From assembly GCF_013870525.1 (NCBI RefSeq), contig NZ_JACBXD010000059.1, positions 1-49,997 of the forward strand: a DNA stretch of 49,997 nt. The letters are read 5' to 3'. Of the stretch, positions 16,478 through 24,519 are shown one piece after another. The position numbers and the translations under genes were made by a program. A model generated the notes under the pieces. The model worked only from the letters and a program-made list of their open reading frames with translations. It was not told where the DNA came from and searched no databases. Within the stretch, counting starts at the first letter, position 1. Each line of letters starts with the position of its first letter. Source of the stretch: Amycolatopsis pittospori (GTDB lineage: Bacteria > Actinomycetota > Actinomycetes > Mycobacteriales > Pseudonocardiaceae).

Positions 16478-16852
16478 TCAGCGCACGGTCACCCGGCGGT
16501 AGGCCTGCGAGACGGCGACGCCGCCACAGGCGATGGCCGCGATCACCCCGCCGATCAGCAGCGCGGTCCCGATGAAGGGCCCGAAGTCGCCCGGGTCGGC
16601 GAGCCGTCCCCGGAACGAGCCTTCGAGCAGGGCACCGACCAGGATGAACGTCGGTGCGGCGATACCGGCGAACAGGATCCAGCGGAACCGGGCGGCCGAC
16701 GTCAGTACGAGGATCGCGGTCAGGCCGAGGATGAACGGTCCGGGCGGGATGTCCGGGAAGCCGGGGACACCGGAGACGATCTGGACGAGCAGGCCGGCGA
16801 CGCCGACGAGAAGGAAGGCGGCGTTGGCGACGACGGCGGCGGAACGGTTCAT
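16478..16852 (-). CDS. Four-helix membrane protein, unknown function
   Basis: The 124-residue protein from ATG 16852 has four hydrophobic segments: AAFLLVGVAGLLVQIVSG, PFILGLTAILVLTSAA, ILFAGIAAPTFILVGALL and GTALLIGGVIAAIACGG. It ends VSQAYRRVTVR. GGAG lies 8-11 nt before ATG 16852, which supports that start over the GTG at 16867. No motif identifies a function. It lies between the M28 peptidase and a DUF2716 gene, all on the minus strand with gaps of about 80-105 bp, so co-transcription is uncertain. Confidence 0.65.
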   Translation of the reverse strand: MNRSAAVVANAAFLLVGVAGLLVQIVSGVPGFPDIPPGPFILGLTAILVLTSAARFRWILFAGIAAPTFILVGALLEGSFRGRLADPGDFGPFIGTALLIGGVIAAIACGGVAVSQAYRRVTVR

Positions 16853-16935
16853 GACAGGACTCCTCACTGGTTATGACCCCTGAAGAGTCCCGCTCACGGT
16901 GGCGGCGGGCGTCGGCCCGGAGGCGGCAGTCCCGC

Positions 16936-17400
16936 CTACGCGGACCGGCGTAGTGGTTCCCCGAGGATCTCGGTCAGATCGGCCGAAATCGCCGTCACCA
17001 GTTGGTCGCCGAACACGCAGATCGTGTACTCCCAAGGGTGCCCGAACGTGCCGAGCCGGAAGTCCGATGTCAGGTAGATGTAGTAGTCGCCGTCCGGGAA
17101 CGGGCTGAGCGGCCAGCGTTCCGCCGTGGTCGCGAACCGGTACGACTGGTGGTGCCAGTCGAGCGCGAACAGTTCGTCGGCGCAGGACGCCAGGCCCCGC
17201 TGAACCACGGAGACCAGCCGGTCGAGCAGTGCGTACTCCGGGTCGTCGTCGAGGGCTGTCAGGCTCCAGGTCGCCGATCCGGCCGGCTCCGCGATGCCCG
17301 GCCACGCGAACCGGTCCGTGCTGGGCCGGAAGGCGAACTCCGTGTGGAAACGGGCCCACACGCGCCGATATTCGGCGTGCCCCAGGGTCTCGATGCTCAC
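16936..17400 (-). CDS. DUF2716-family protein
   Basis: The 154-residue soluble protein carries the family features WARFHTEFAFRPS near the N-terminus, FALDWHHQSYRF in the middle, and PFPDGDYYIYLTSDF followed by GTFGHPWEYTICVFG near the C-terminus. DUF2716 proteins are widespread in actinobacteria and some bacilli, with no established role. The start MSIETLGHAEYRRVW at 17400 fits the family. It is divergent from the RHH/Doc pair across a 50-bp gap, so its promoter may overlap their operator. Confidence 0.8.
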   Translation of the reverse strand: MSIETLGHAEYRRVWARFHTEFAFRPSTDRFAWPGIAEPAGSATWSLTALDDDPEYALLDRLVSVVQRGLASCADELFALDWHHQSYRFATTAERWPLSPFPDGDYYIYLTSDFRLGTFGHPWEYTICVFGDQLVTAISADLTEILGEPLRRSA

Positions 17401-17427
17401 CCCGGGAAAATACGCCCCAGGGAGTGA

Positions 17428-17444
17428 TACCAGAGTGGTAGCAT
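17428..17444 (+). promoter_or_regulatory. Promoter/operator of the RHH-Doc pair
   Basis: TACCA-GAG-TGGTA (17428-17440) is a small dyad overlapping a -10-like TAGCAT (17439-17444) that ends 6 nt before the ATG at 17451. This spacing suggests a leaderless transcript whose -10 is covered by the RHH antitoxin, the usual autoregulation of such pairs. The role is inferred from position. Confidence 0.45.
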
Positions 17445-17450
17445 CGAAGT

Positions 17451-17654
17451 ATGGCTATGACCCTGAGGCTGAACGACGAGCAGGAGCGCGCCCTCGCGCT
17501 GCTGGCCGAAGCCGACGGCGTGAGCAAGCACGAAGCGACCGTTCGCGCCATCACCGAGGCCGCCGCGCGCCGCGTCCGTGATGATCGCGTCCGGGCACTG
17601 TCGAAGGACGGCCGGGAGCGCTACGCCGCTCTGCTCGACCGTCTCGCCCAGTGA
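17451..17654 (+). CDS. Ribbon-helix-helix antitoxin
   Basis: The 67-residue protein begins MAMTLRLNDEQERALALLAE, the beta strand and first helix of a CopG/RHH DNA-binding domain. GVSKHEATVRAITEAAARR follows as the second helix, and the charged C-terminal part (RVRALSKDGRERYAALLDRL) should wrap the toxin. Its stop overlaps the start of the Doc gene (GTGA), the normal antitoxin-first order. It should repress its own promoter and neutralise the Doc kinase. An in-frame ATG at 17457 is an alternative start. Confidence 0.88.
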   Translation: MAMTLRLNDEQERALALLAEADGVSKHEATVRAITEAAARRVRDDRVRALSKDGRERYAALLDRLAQ

Positions 17655-18025
17655 TCGAGTATCTCGCCCTCGAAGACCTGCTGGCCCTCTCGGAGGATCT
17701 CGGCGTCCCCAAGATCCGCGATCTCGGGCTGCTCGACTCGGCCGCGCACCGGCCGCGGACGTCGTTGATGGGGCGGGACGCGTATCCGACGCTGCACGAG
17801 AAGGCCGCGGTGCTGCTGGAGTCGCTGGTGCGCAACCACGCGCTCATCGATGGCAACAAACGCCTGGCCTGGATGGCCACGTTCGTCTTCTACGGGCTGA
17901 ACGGCCACGATCTCGACGCGCCGGAGGACGACGCGTACGACCTGGTGATCGCGATGTCCACCGGTTCGCGCACGTACGCCGACGCCGCCGCGGAACTCGC
18001 GGTGTGGACGAAGCCGCTCGGGTAA
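17651..18025 (+). CDS. Doc/Fic-family toxin
   Basis: The 124-residue protein has the Doc active-site motif in NHALIDGNKRLAW: His63, Asp67, Asn69, Lys70, Arg71. This matches the Hx(F/L)x(D/N)(G/A)NKR form of Doc rather than longer Fic AMP-transferases. The early IRDLGLLDSAAHRP segment is also typical. Doc toxins phosphorylate elongation factor Tu and stop translation. GTG 17651 overlaps the antitoxin stop. The gene is intact, so with the RHH protein it makes a complete type II toxin-antitoxin pair. Confidence 0.9.
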   Translation: MIEYLALEDLLALSEDLGVPKIRDLGLLDSAAHRPRTSLMGRDAYPTLHEKAAVLLESLVRNHALIDGNKRLAWMATFVFYGLNGHDLDAPEDDAYDLVIAMSTGSRTYADAAAELAVWTKPLG

Positions 18026-18035
18026 CTTCGAACGG

Positions 18036-18395
18036 GTGAAGCCACTGGAAGCGGACATGTTCGCCCCCGGCTGTCCGTCGAACCTGACGCCGTTCCGGAT
18101 CGGCGACAAATGGGCGGGTCTGGTCGTGCTGTGCCTGGAAGAGGGCCCGCGCCGGTTCTCCGAACTGCGGGTTCCTCTGAAGGGCGTCACCGCGAAGGTC
18201 CTGACGGAAACCCTCAGGGCCTTGGAGCGCGACGGCATGATCACGCGGACGGCGTACGACGAGACGCCGCCACGGGTGGAGTACGAGCTCACCTCGCTGG
18301 GCCGGACGTTGTTCGAGCCGATGGAGGCGTGCCGCGAGTGGGCGGCGAAGCACCTTCCGGAGCTTGTCGCCGCCCGCGAGGCGTACTCGAACTAG
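18036..18395 (+). CDS. HxlR-family transcriptional regulator
   Basis: The 119-residue winged-helix protein has an N-terminal Cys in MFAPGCPSN, then IGDKWAGLVVLCLEEGPRRFSEL, the recognition segment VTAKVLTETLRALERDGMI, and wing residues RVEYELTSLGRTL, all in HxlR order. HxlR proteins respond to aldehydes, quinones or redox stress, often through that Cys. A TAACTT -10-like element (18023-18028), overlapping the doc stop, ends just before the GTG start and suggests an independent leaderless message. No clear target gene is adjacent; the convergent tiny membrane protein begins 6 bp away. Confidence 0.88.
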   Translation: MKPLEADMFAPGCPSNLTPFRIGDKWAGLVVLCLEEGPRRFSELRVPLKGVTAKVLTETLRALERDGMITRTAYDETPPRVEYELTSLGRTLFEPMEACREWAAKHLPELVAAREAYSN

Positions 18396-18400
18396 AAGGA

Positions 18401-18502
18401 CTAGCCGAGCAGGCCCAGCACGACGATCGTCAGCAGCGTGACAGCGGTGGCGAACACGGCCACCCAGGTGCGCTGGGCGGCGGTGATGGAGGCGTTGTTC
18501 AC
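18401..18502 (-). CDS. Tiny single-helix membrane protein (33 residues)
   Basis: Starting at GTG 18502, the frame reads VNNASITAAQRTWVAVFATA then VTLLTIVVLGLLG and stops. A short polar head is followed by one membrane helix of about 20 residues. AGGGGA sits 6 nt upstream of the GTG, a good ribosome-binding site, and codon third positions are G/C-biased like real genes here. It is too short for most gene finders. Function unknown. It faces the HxlR gene tail to tail and precedes a second tiny membrane protein on the same strand. Confidence 0.5.
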   Translation of the reverse strand: MNNASITAAQRTWVAVFATAVTLLTIVVLGLLG

Positions 18503-18594
18503 GGCGGTTCCCCTGGGGAGAGAAGCGACAGTTCCGCCGGTACAGCGCGTTGATCAGGGCCGGCGTTACCGTCACCGCCCCGGTGTGGCCAAGA

Positions 18595-18708
18595 TCACTG
18601 ATCGTGCTGGTGGTGCCGGTCGCGCGCGGTGTACCAGAGCACTCCGGCAGCGGCGGCCACCATCGCGCCGAATGCGGAAAAGCCCACCACGATCGCCTGC
18701 GTCATCAT
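18595..18708 (-). CDS. Tiny membrane protein with His-rich tail (about 37 residues)
   Basis: From ATG 18708 (or 18705) the product is MMTQAIVVGFSAFGAMVAA then AAGVLWYTARDRHHQHDQ. It has one membrane helix and a cytosolic or external tail with Arg, Asp and three His. AAAGGA lies a few bases upstream of the start pair. The longer open frame from 18783 adds a polar stretch (TSATIAPRLPFSDV) without start support. Function unknown; the His-rich tail might bind metal, which is speculative. Confidence 0.5.
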   Translation of the reverse strand: MMTQAIVVGFSAFGAMVAAAAGVLWYTARDRHHQHDQ

Positions 18709-18779
18709 TCGTCCTTTTCTCGTTGGTCGTACTGGGTAGACGTCCGAGAAGGGGAGACGTGGCGCGATCGTTGCGGACG

Positions 18780-19070
18780 TCACAGGGCGCTCAGTACCCC
18801 GTCGATCTGCGACGCGAGCGCGAAGTCCTTCTCCGTCAGCCCTCCGGCGGAGTGCGTACTGAGCCGGAACGTCACCGTCCGCCAGCGGATGTCGATGTCG
18901 GGATGGTGGTCGGCCGCCTCCGCCAGTTCCGCCACCTTGTCCACCGCTTCGATGGCCTTCGGGAAGCTCGGCAGCTTCGCCGTCCGCTCGATGGTGACGC
19001 CGTCGCGAGTCCAGTCTGAGAGCTTCGCCACGGCCTCGTCGGCCTGCGTGTCGTTCAAGATTTCCGCCAT
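18780..19070 (-). CDS. Pterin-4a-carbinolamine dehydratase (PCD/DCoH family)
   Basis: The 96-residue protein ends with the hallmark EAADHHPDIDIRW then VTFRLSTHSAGGLTEKD, which carries the catalytic His pair and His of PCD. The first half (LSDWTRDGVTIERTAKLPSF) forms the usual beta sheet. PCD dehydrates the carbinolamine of tetrahydrobiopterin; in bacteria without phenylalanine hydroxylase nearby it may serve molybdopterin or other pterin chemistry. No pterin-related neighbour is visible, so the pathway is open. ATG 19070 gives the standard length. Confidence 0.92.
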   Translation of the reverse strand: MAEILNDTQADEAVAKLSDWTRDGVTIERTAKLPSFPKAIEAVDKVAELAEAADHHPDIDIRWRTVTFRLSTHSAGGLTEKDFALASQIDGVLSAL

Positions 19071-19144
19071 GACTCCATGGTGGTACGCCGTCGGCTACGC
19101 TGCACGTTTGCCACGGGTCCCCCCTTGAAAACGCAGGAGGCTAG

Positions 19145-20197
19145 ATGAAACGCGCCCTCCGCACGGTGGTTGCGGCCGGCACGGTGGCCGCACTCGCCGC
19201 GGGCTGCTCGCTCTCCGGGACTTCGGGGAACGACCCGCAGGCGCCGGCGACGGTCACGCTCGTGACGCACGACTCGTGGCTCGCCCCGCAGGAGGTGCTC
19301 GACGCGTTCGAGCGCCAATCCGGGATCAAGATCGCCGTCCTCAAACAGGGCGACGCGGGCGCGCTGACCAACAAACTGGTGCTGACCAAGGCGAATCCGA
19401 TCGGTGACGTCGCCTACGGCATCGACTCGACGTTCGCTTCCCGCGCGCTCACCGAGGGTGTCTTCGAGCAGTACACCAGCCCTGAGGCCGACCGCGGCCC
19501 GCAGCGCTACTCGGTCGACCCCGGGCACCGGCTTTCCGCGGTCGACCTCGGCGACGTCTGCGTCAACATCGACTCCCGGTACTTCGCGGACAAGGGGATC
19601 GCGGAGCCGAAGTCGTTCGCGGACCTCGCCGACGCCAAGTACAAGGACCTGATGGTCGCCGAGAGCCCCGCGACGTCGTCGCCGGGCCTGGCGTTCCTGC
19701 TCGGCACCGTCGCCCAGTTCGGCGAGCAGGGCTGGCAGGGGTACTGGACGCAGCTGAAGGCCAACGGGCTCAAGACGGTCAGCGGCTGGGAAGAGGCCTA
19801 CACCAAGGAGTTCTCCGGTTCCTCGGGGAAGGGACCGCGCCCGATCGTCGTCTCCTACGCGTCGTCGCCCGCCGCCGAGCTCGGCGAAGACGGCAAGCCG
19901 CGCACCAAGGCGCTGCTGGACACCTGCTACCGCCAGGTCGAGTACGCGGGCGTGCTGGCGGGCGGCAAGCAGGTCGAGAAGGCCCGCAAGGTGGTGGACT
20001 TCCTGCTGTCCCAGCAGTTCCAGGTGACCGTGGCGAGCAACATGTACGTCTACCCGGCACGGCAGGGCGTCGAACTCCCGCAGGGCTGGGCGCAGGCCGC
20101 GCCGCTGCCGCAGCAGCCGAAGACGCTCGAACCGGCCAAGATCCAGGCCGGACGCGAGCAGTGGATCGCCCAGTGGCGCACGCTACTCGAAGGCTGA
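19145..20197 (+). CDS. ABC transporter lipoprotein, thiamine (ThiB)-type binding protein
   Basis: The 350-residue precursor starts MKRALRTVVAAGTVAALAAGC, a lipoprotein signal with Cys21 as the anchor. The mature part reads VTLVTHDSWLAPQEVLDAFE, NKLVLTKANPIGDVAYGIDS and DLGDVCVNIDSRYF. These are features of thiamine-type periplasmic binding proteins rather than ferric-iron binders, which share the fold. AGGAGG lies 5 nt before the ATG. No thiamine-pyrophosphate riboswitch core is visible in the 74-bp leader. It is the first gene of a three-gene importer operon. Confidence 0.82.
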   Translation: MKRALRTVVAAGTVAALAAGCSLSGTSGNDPQAPATVTLVTHDSWLAPQEVLDAFERQSGIKIAVLKQGDAGALTNKLVLTKANPIGDVAYGIDSTFASRALTEGVFEQYTSPEADRGPQRYSVDPGHRLSAVDLGDVCVNIDSRYFADKGIAEPKSFADLADAKYKDLMVAESPATSSPGLAFLLGTVAQFGEQGWQGYWTQLKANGLKTVSGWEEAYTKEFSGSSGKGPRPIVVSYASSPAAELGEDGKPRTKALLDTCYRQVEYAGVLAGGKQVEKARKVVDFLLSQQFQVTVASNMYVYPARQGVELPQGWAQAAPLPQQPKTLEPAKIQAGREQWIAQWRTLLEG

Positions 20198-21822
20198 GTG
20201 CGCCGAGGCTGACTTCCCGAGGAGCCGGGCTGGCCGCACTCGCCGTGCTGCCGCTCGGGTTCCTCGTGGTCTTCTTCGCCTGGCCGGTCGCGGCGATCAT
20301 CGCCCGCGGTTTCGGTTCCGGCGGGGTCGGCACGGCCATCGGCGACCCGCTGACCTGGAGGCTGGCGGGCTTCACCCTCGCCAGCGCCGGGGCTTCGACG
20401 GTGGTCGCGGTCCTCGCGGGCCTGCCGGTGGCGTTCCTCCTCGCCCGCGTGCGGCTTCCCGGCGTCTCGCTGGTCCGGACGCTCGTGCTGGTGCCGTTCG
20501 TGCTGCCGACGGTCGTGGTCGGTCTGGCGTTCCGCGCGCTCTGGCCGGACGGCGGGCTACTGCCCCTGGTGCTGGCCAACGCCTTCTTCAACGTCGCAGT
20601 CGTCGCGCGCACGGTTTCCGGGCTGTGGAGCCATCTCGACCCGCGCACCGTGGACGCGGCACGAGCGCTCGGCGCGTCGCCGTGGCGTGCTTTCCGCACG
20701 GTGACGCTGCCCGCGCTCGCACCGGCCGTCGCGTCTTCCGCGGCGGTGGTGTTCCTGTTCTGCGCCACCAGTTTCGGTGTCGTGCTGATCCTCGGCGGGG
20801 CGAAGTACCGGACGCTGGAGACCGAGATCTACCTGCGCACGGTCGAATTGCTCGACCTTTCCGGCGCGGCCGCGTTGTCGCTGGTGCAGTTCGCCGCCGT
20901 CGTCGCCGCGCTCGCGGTGGGCGCGCTGGCCAGGCGCCGCCGGGAGAACGCCGTCCGGCTGCGGTCCGGCAGCGAGACGGCGCGGCGGCCGAGGGGCGGC
21001 GAGTGGTGGGCCGTCTCCGCCGGTCTCGCGGTGATCGCGCTGCTGATGACGCCGATCGTCGCGTTGCTCGTCGAATCCGTGTCCACTTCGGACGGCTGGA
21101 GTCTCGCGGGGTACGCGGCTCTCGGCGGCCAGGGATCTCGTGGCGCGTTGCAGGTTTCCGGCTGGGACGCGGCGTCGATGTCGTTGCGGACGGCGTTCGA
21201 CGCCACGATCCTGGCGATGATCGTCGGCGTGCTGGCCTCGGTCGTCCTGGTGGCGTTGCGGCGCACGCCGGGCAGGTTGGCGCGGGGGATGGGCGAGACG
21301 ATGGACGCGGCGCTGATGTTGCCGCTGGGCGTGTCCGCGGTGACCGTCGGTTTCGGATACCTCATCACGCTCGACGCGCTCCCGGGCGACCTGCGGACGT
21401 CGCCGCTGCTGGTGCCGCTCGCGCAGGCCTTGGTGATCATCCCGTTGATCGTGCGGATGGTGCTGCCGGTGCTGCGGTCGGTCGACGTCCGGCTGAGGCA
21501 GGCGGCGTCGACGCTCGGCGCGAGTCCCGGCCGGGTATGGCGGGAGATCGACCTCCCGCTGACCGCGCGTTCGCTGGTCGCGGCGGCCGGTTTCGGTTAC
21601 GTGGTCGCGCTCGGCGAGTTCGGCGCGACGAGTTTCCTGGCCAGGCCGGACGCGCCGACGCTGCCGGTCGCGGTCGCGACGCTGATCTCGCGGCCGGGTG
21701 AGCTCAACAACCAGATGGCCTACGCGGCCTGCGCGCTGCTCATGATCGTGACCGTGGTGGCGGTGGTGCTGATCGACCGGTTCGGCGCGGTCCGCGGGCA
21801 GAATTCGGTAGGGGAGTTCTAG
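20161..21822 (+). CDS. ABC transporter permease, fused two-domain ThiP type
   Basis: The 553-residue membrane protein has about 12 helices arranged as two homologous permease halves. The first half has the EAA-like loop DAARALGASPWRAFRTVTLPALAPAV, the second QAASTLGASPGRVWREIDLPLTARSL. Each contacts the ATPase. Fused permeases of this type serve thiamine and ferric iron. The frame from ATG 20161 (or GTG 20173) overlaps the end of the binding-protein gene by 25-37 bp, so coupling is likely but the exact start is unclear. Its stop overlaps the ATPase start by one base. Confidence 0.85.
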   Translation: MDRPVAHATRRLSAPRLTSRGAGLAALAVLPLGFLVVFFAWPVAAIIARGFGSGGVGTAIGDPLTWRLAGFTLASAGASTVVAVLAGLPVAFLLARVRLPGVSLVRTLVLVPFVLPTVVVGLAFRALWPDGGLLPLVLANAFFNVAVVARTVSGLWSHLDPRTVDAARALGASPWRAFRTVTLPALAPAVASSAAVVFLFCATSFGVVLILGGAKYRTLETEIYLRTVELLDLSGAAALSLVQFAAVVAALAVGALARRRRENAVRLRSGSETARRPRGGEWWAVSAGLAVIALLMTPIVALLVESVSTSDGWSLAGYAALGGQGSRGALQVSGWDAASMSLRTAFDATILAMIVGVLASVVLVALRRTPGRLARGMGETMDAALMLPLGVSAVTVGFGYLITLDALPGDLRTSPLLVPLAQALVIIPLIVRMVLPVLRSVDVRLRQAASTLGASPGRVWREIDLPLTARSLVAAAGFGYVVALGEFGATSFLARPDAPTLPVAVATLISRPGELNNQMAYAACALLMIVTVVAVVLIDRFGAVRGQNSVGEF

Positions 21823-22844
21823 TGTCGCTGTCGGTACGGGATCTGACCGTCCACTATGGATCTTTTGCGGCCGTGCGGGACGCCCGGCTGGACATCGCCG
21901 ACGGCGAGGTGCTGGCCCTGCTCGGCCCGTCCGGTTCGGGGAAGTCGACGCTGCTGCGGGCCATCACCGGACTGGAGCCGCTGACCTCGGGCACCGTGCG
22001 CTGGGACGGCGAGGACCTCTCGGGCGTACCGGTGCACCGGCGGGGGTTCGGCCTGGTCTTCCAGGACGGGCAGCTGTTCCCGCACAAGGACGTCGCCTCG
22101 AACATCGCGTTCGGCCTGCGGATGCACGACGTCCCTCGCGCCGAGCACGCGGAGCGGGTCCGCACGCTGCTGGAACTGGTCGGCCTCAAGGGTTATGAAC
22201 GGCGGCGGGTCACCGAGCTGTCCGGCGGGCAGGCGCAGCGGGTCGCGCTGGCCCGCGCGCTGGCGCCGGAACCCCGCTTGCTGCTGCTGGACGAACCGTT
22301 GTCCGGTTTGGACGCCGGACTGCGGGAGCAGCTGGCGATCGACCTCGCCGCGTTGCTGCGGCGCAGCAAGATCACCGCGCTGCTGGTCACGCACGACCAG
22401 GAAGAGGCGTTCACCCTCGCCGACCGGGTCGCCGTGCTCGACGACGGTGAGATCCGGCAGGAGGGCGCGGTGCGCCGCGTCTGGCGGCAGCCGGTGGACG
22501 AGGGAGTGGCACGCTTCCTCGGCGTCACGACGTTCGTCGACGGCGAGGCGTCCGGTGGCGTGGTGCGGACCGCGCTCGGCGACGTCACGCTCCCCGACGT
22601 CGCCGATGGCGCGGTGCGGCTGGGCCTGCGCCCACACGGTGTGCGTGTGGCGTCTTCCGGTGTGGTGGGCGAGGTCACGGCGGTGGTGCACCGGCGGGAA
22701 CACGTCCGGCTGGTGGTCGCCCTCGACGACCGGTCCACTGTGGACGCCGTCGCGCCGGTGACCGCGGACCTCCGGCCCGGCGACACCGTGCGGCTCGCCC
22801 TGGACCCGGACGGCATCGCCCAACTCCCGCATTCAGTCCTCTAG
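21822..22844 (+). CDS. ABC transporter ATP-binding protein, ThiQ type
   Basis: The 340-residue ATPase has Walker A GPSGSGKST, the Q-loop VFQDGQLFP, signature LSGGQAQRVALARAL, Walker B LLLLDEPLSGLD and the switch His in VTHDQEEA. A C-terminal extension of about 110 residues (TFVDGEASGGVVR to the end) looks like a TOBE-type regulatory domain. It powers import by the two upstream gene products. GTG 21822 overlaps the permease stop (TAGTG). Confidence 0.88.
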   Translation: MSLSVRDLTVHYGSFAAVRDARLDIADGEVLALLGPSGSGKSTLLRAITGLEPLTSGTVRWDGEDLSGVPVHRRGFGLVFQDGQLFPHKDVASNIAFGLRMHDVPRAEHAERVRTLLELVGLKGYERRRVTELSGGQAQRVALARALAPEPRLLLLDEPLSGLDAGLREQLAIDLAALLRRSKITALLVTHDQEEAFTLADRVAVLDDGEIRQEGAVRRVWRQPVDEGVARFLGVTTFVDGEASGGVVRTALGDVTLPDVADGAVRLGLRPHGVRVASSGVVGEVTAVVHRREHVRLVVALDDRSTVDAVAPVTADLRPGDTVRLALDPDGIAQLPHSVL

Positions 22845-22917
22845 TTGCGGTAATCCGGCCGGAACCCTGCGGTTTTCCCCAGGGCTCGCCAAGGCCCACC
22901 CGAATACCGTCGCCGCC

Positions 22918-24024
22918 ATGCTCCTGAAGACGATCTTGTCCTTCGTTCTCGCCGTCAGCCCGGCCGCCGCACCGGCCACGCCGGACATCCCCGTCGCCGA
23001 GTTGCACAACCGGCTCGCCGCCCTCGCCGCCGACCGCCACATCACAGCCGGGCTGATCCACGTCCGGACCGGCACCGGCCAGTGGTCGCACGCGGTGGGC
23101 GTGCGTGACCTGGCATCAGGGGCCCCGGCCGCCGCCGACGGCCACTTCCGGATCGGCAGCGTCACCAAGACCTTCGCGGCGACGGTGCTCCTGCAGCTGA
23201 CCGACGAGGGACGGCTGACACTCGACGATCCGATCGAGCGGCACCTGCCGGGTGTCGTGCCCGATGGCGAGCGCATCACCGTCCGGCACATCCTGCAGCA
23301 CACCAGCGGCCTGCACGACTACATGAGCGAACCGGGCTACTCGACCAACCGTTGGCGAGCCGATGCCCGCTTCGACGACTACACGCCTTCGCAACTGCTG
23401 AAGGTGGCGTTCGCGGAAGGGCCGGACTTCGAGAACCCCGGCGAGTCCTGGCACTACTCGAACACCAACTACGTCGTGGCCGGCCTGCTGGTCGAGAGGC
23501 TGACCGGGCGCCCCTACGGCGAGGAGGTGGCGCGACGAATCCTTCGCCCGCTCGATCTCGGGCACACCAGCGTGCCGGGCCACCGCCCCTCCTTGCCCAC
23601 CCCGCACGCCCGCGGCTACGAACCGCTGCCCGCGACCCCGCCGGCGATCGTGGACGCCACCGACATGGACCCGTCGCTGGACTGGGCGGCGGGCGAGATG
23701 ATCTCCACCACGCGCGACCTGACGACGTTCGTCACCGCTCTGCTCAAGGGGCGGTTGACGAGCCGGGCGAGCCTCACGGAAATGCGGCGAACGCGGGAGG
23801 CGGTTCCGCTGTTCCGCTACGGCCTGGGACTGCAGGAGTTCGCGATCCCCTGTGCGGACGGCCCGAAGCCGGTGTGGGGGCACACAGGACAGCTGATCGG
23901 CTACGTCACCGTCGCCTTCACTGACGGAAAGGGCAAGTCGATGACCCTGTCGCTCAACCCGTACGAGCAGGACCCGCCCACTGAAGCGGTGCTCCCCATG
24001 GCGAAGGCGGTCTTCTGTCGCTGA
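22918..24024 (+). CDS. Secreted serine hydrolase, D-Ala-D-Ala carboxypeptidase/class C beta-lactamase fold
   Basis: The 368-residue precursor has a short signal peptide (MLLKTILSFVLAVSPAAA). The catalytic SxxK is SVTK with Ser81/Lys84, the YxN motif is YSN in WHYSNTNYV (about 180), and the HxG triad member is HTGQ (about 321). HTSGLHDYM and LDWAAGEMISTTRDL are typical of the beta-lactamase/D-alanyl carboxypeptidase (S12) group. The substrate could be peptidoglycan stem peptides or small esters; resistance is not implied. It lies 73 bp after the thiamine-type operon and before a gene-poor repeat region. Confidence 0.9.
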   Translation: MLLKTILSFVLAVSPAAAPATPDIPVAELHNRLAALAADRHITAGLIHVRTGTGQWSHAVGVRDLASGAPAAADGHFRIGSVTKTFAATVLLQLTDEGRLTLDDPIERHLPGVVPDGERITVRHILQHTSGLHDYMSEPGYSTNRWRADARFDDYTPSQLLKVAFAEGPDFENPGESWHYSNTNYVVAGLLVERLTGRPYGEEVARRILRPLDLGHTSVPGHRPSLPTPHARGYEPLPATPPAIVDATDMDPSLDWAAGEMISTTRDLTTFVTALLKGRLTSRASLTEMRRTREAVPLFRYGLGLQEFAIPCADGPKPVWGHTGQLIGYVTVAFTDGKGKSMTLSLNPYEQDPPTEAVLPMAKAVFCR

Positions 24025-24519
24025 GAAGACCCCAGTCCTCGGCGATTTCGCGTGACTGGATATAGAAGCGGTGGCGCGGCGGACTCGCCGGTGAGTCCAG
24101 GCACCCCTTTGCTGTCCACAAAGGACATCCTTCGCGACATTCGTGCCCGTTTTGAGCTGTTCGCACCATTTTAGAAAGGGGTCGTGAGTGATAAGGAGGG
24201 TTAGAACGACACTTGCCACTCACGACCCCGATCATGAATTGCACATTTCGGCATCAATCGGACATCTTCTCGGCGGAAATCGTCCTTTGTGGACATTCGG
24301 CGGTTGTGTGGACTCCACAGTCAGTCCGGACCCGCGCCGCGAAGAACTTCTGCAACGAAGCGCCGATGTGGGCCTTATGGCGGAGACCCTGCCCGCCGCA
24401 TTTGTCTTGCCTCTCGATAGAACGACACTTGCCACTCACGACCCCGGCCGCGACCTGCAGATCAGGCGTCAATCGGACATCCGCCGGCCAGTCCGGGTCC
24501 GCACTGGGAAGACCCTCAC
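24025..24519. other. Gene-free patchwork of direct and inverted repeats
   Basis: No convincing gene is present; the longest frames cross repeats and have poor codon bias. A degenerate family A element begins at 24182 (TCGTGAGTGATAAGG, TTAG centre) with a right arm that no longer matches. A segment starting AGAACGACACTTGCC (24203-24230) recurs exactly at 24419-24446, and both copies are followed by a related block ending CAATCGGACATC, with a 216-bp offset. TGTCCACAAAGGAC (24113-24126) has its complement at 24282-24295. The stretch looks like decayed, rearranged repeat DNA. Confidence 0.6.
24203..24266 (+). repeat. Diverged direct duplication, first copy (second at 24419-24481)
   Basis: The first 28 bases are identical in both copies and include the family A right-arm sequence GCCACTCACGA. 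The remainder aligns imperfectly and ends in the same CAATCGGACATC. The second copy has no left arm, so the duplication probably copied only the right part of a hairpin element plus its flank. Confidence 0.55.

Noticed and set aside
19071..19144. Thiamine-pyrophosphate riboswitch before the thiamine-type importer
   Set aside because: The 74-bp leader lacks the CUGAGA and GGG-type conserved core and is too short for the full element.
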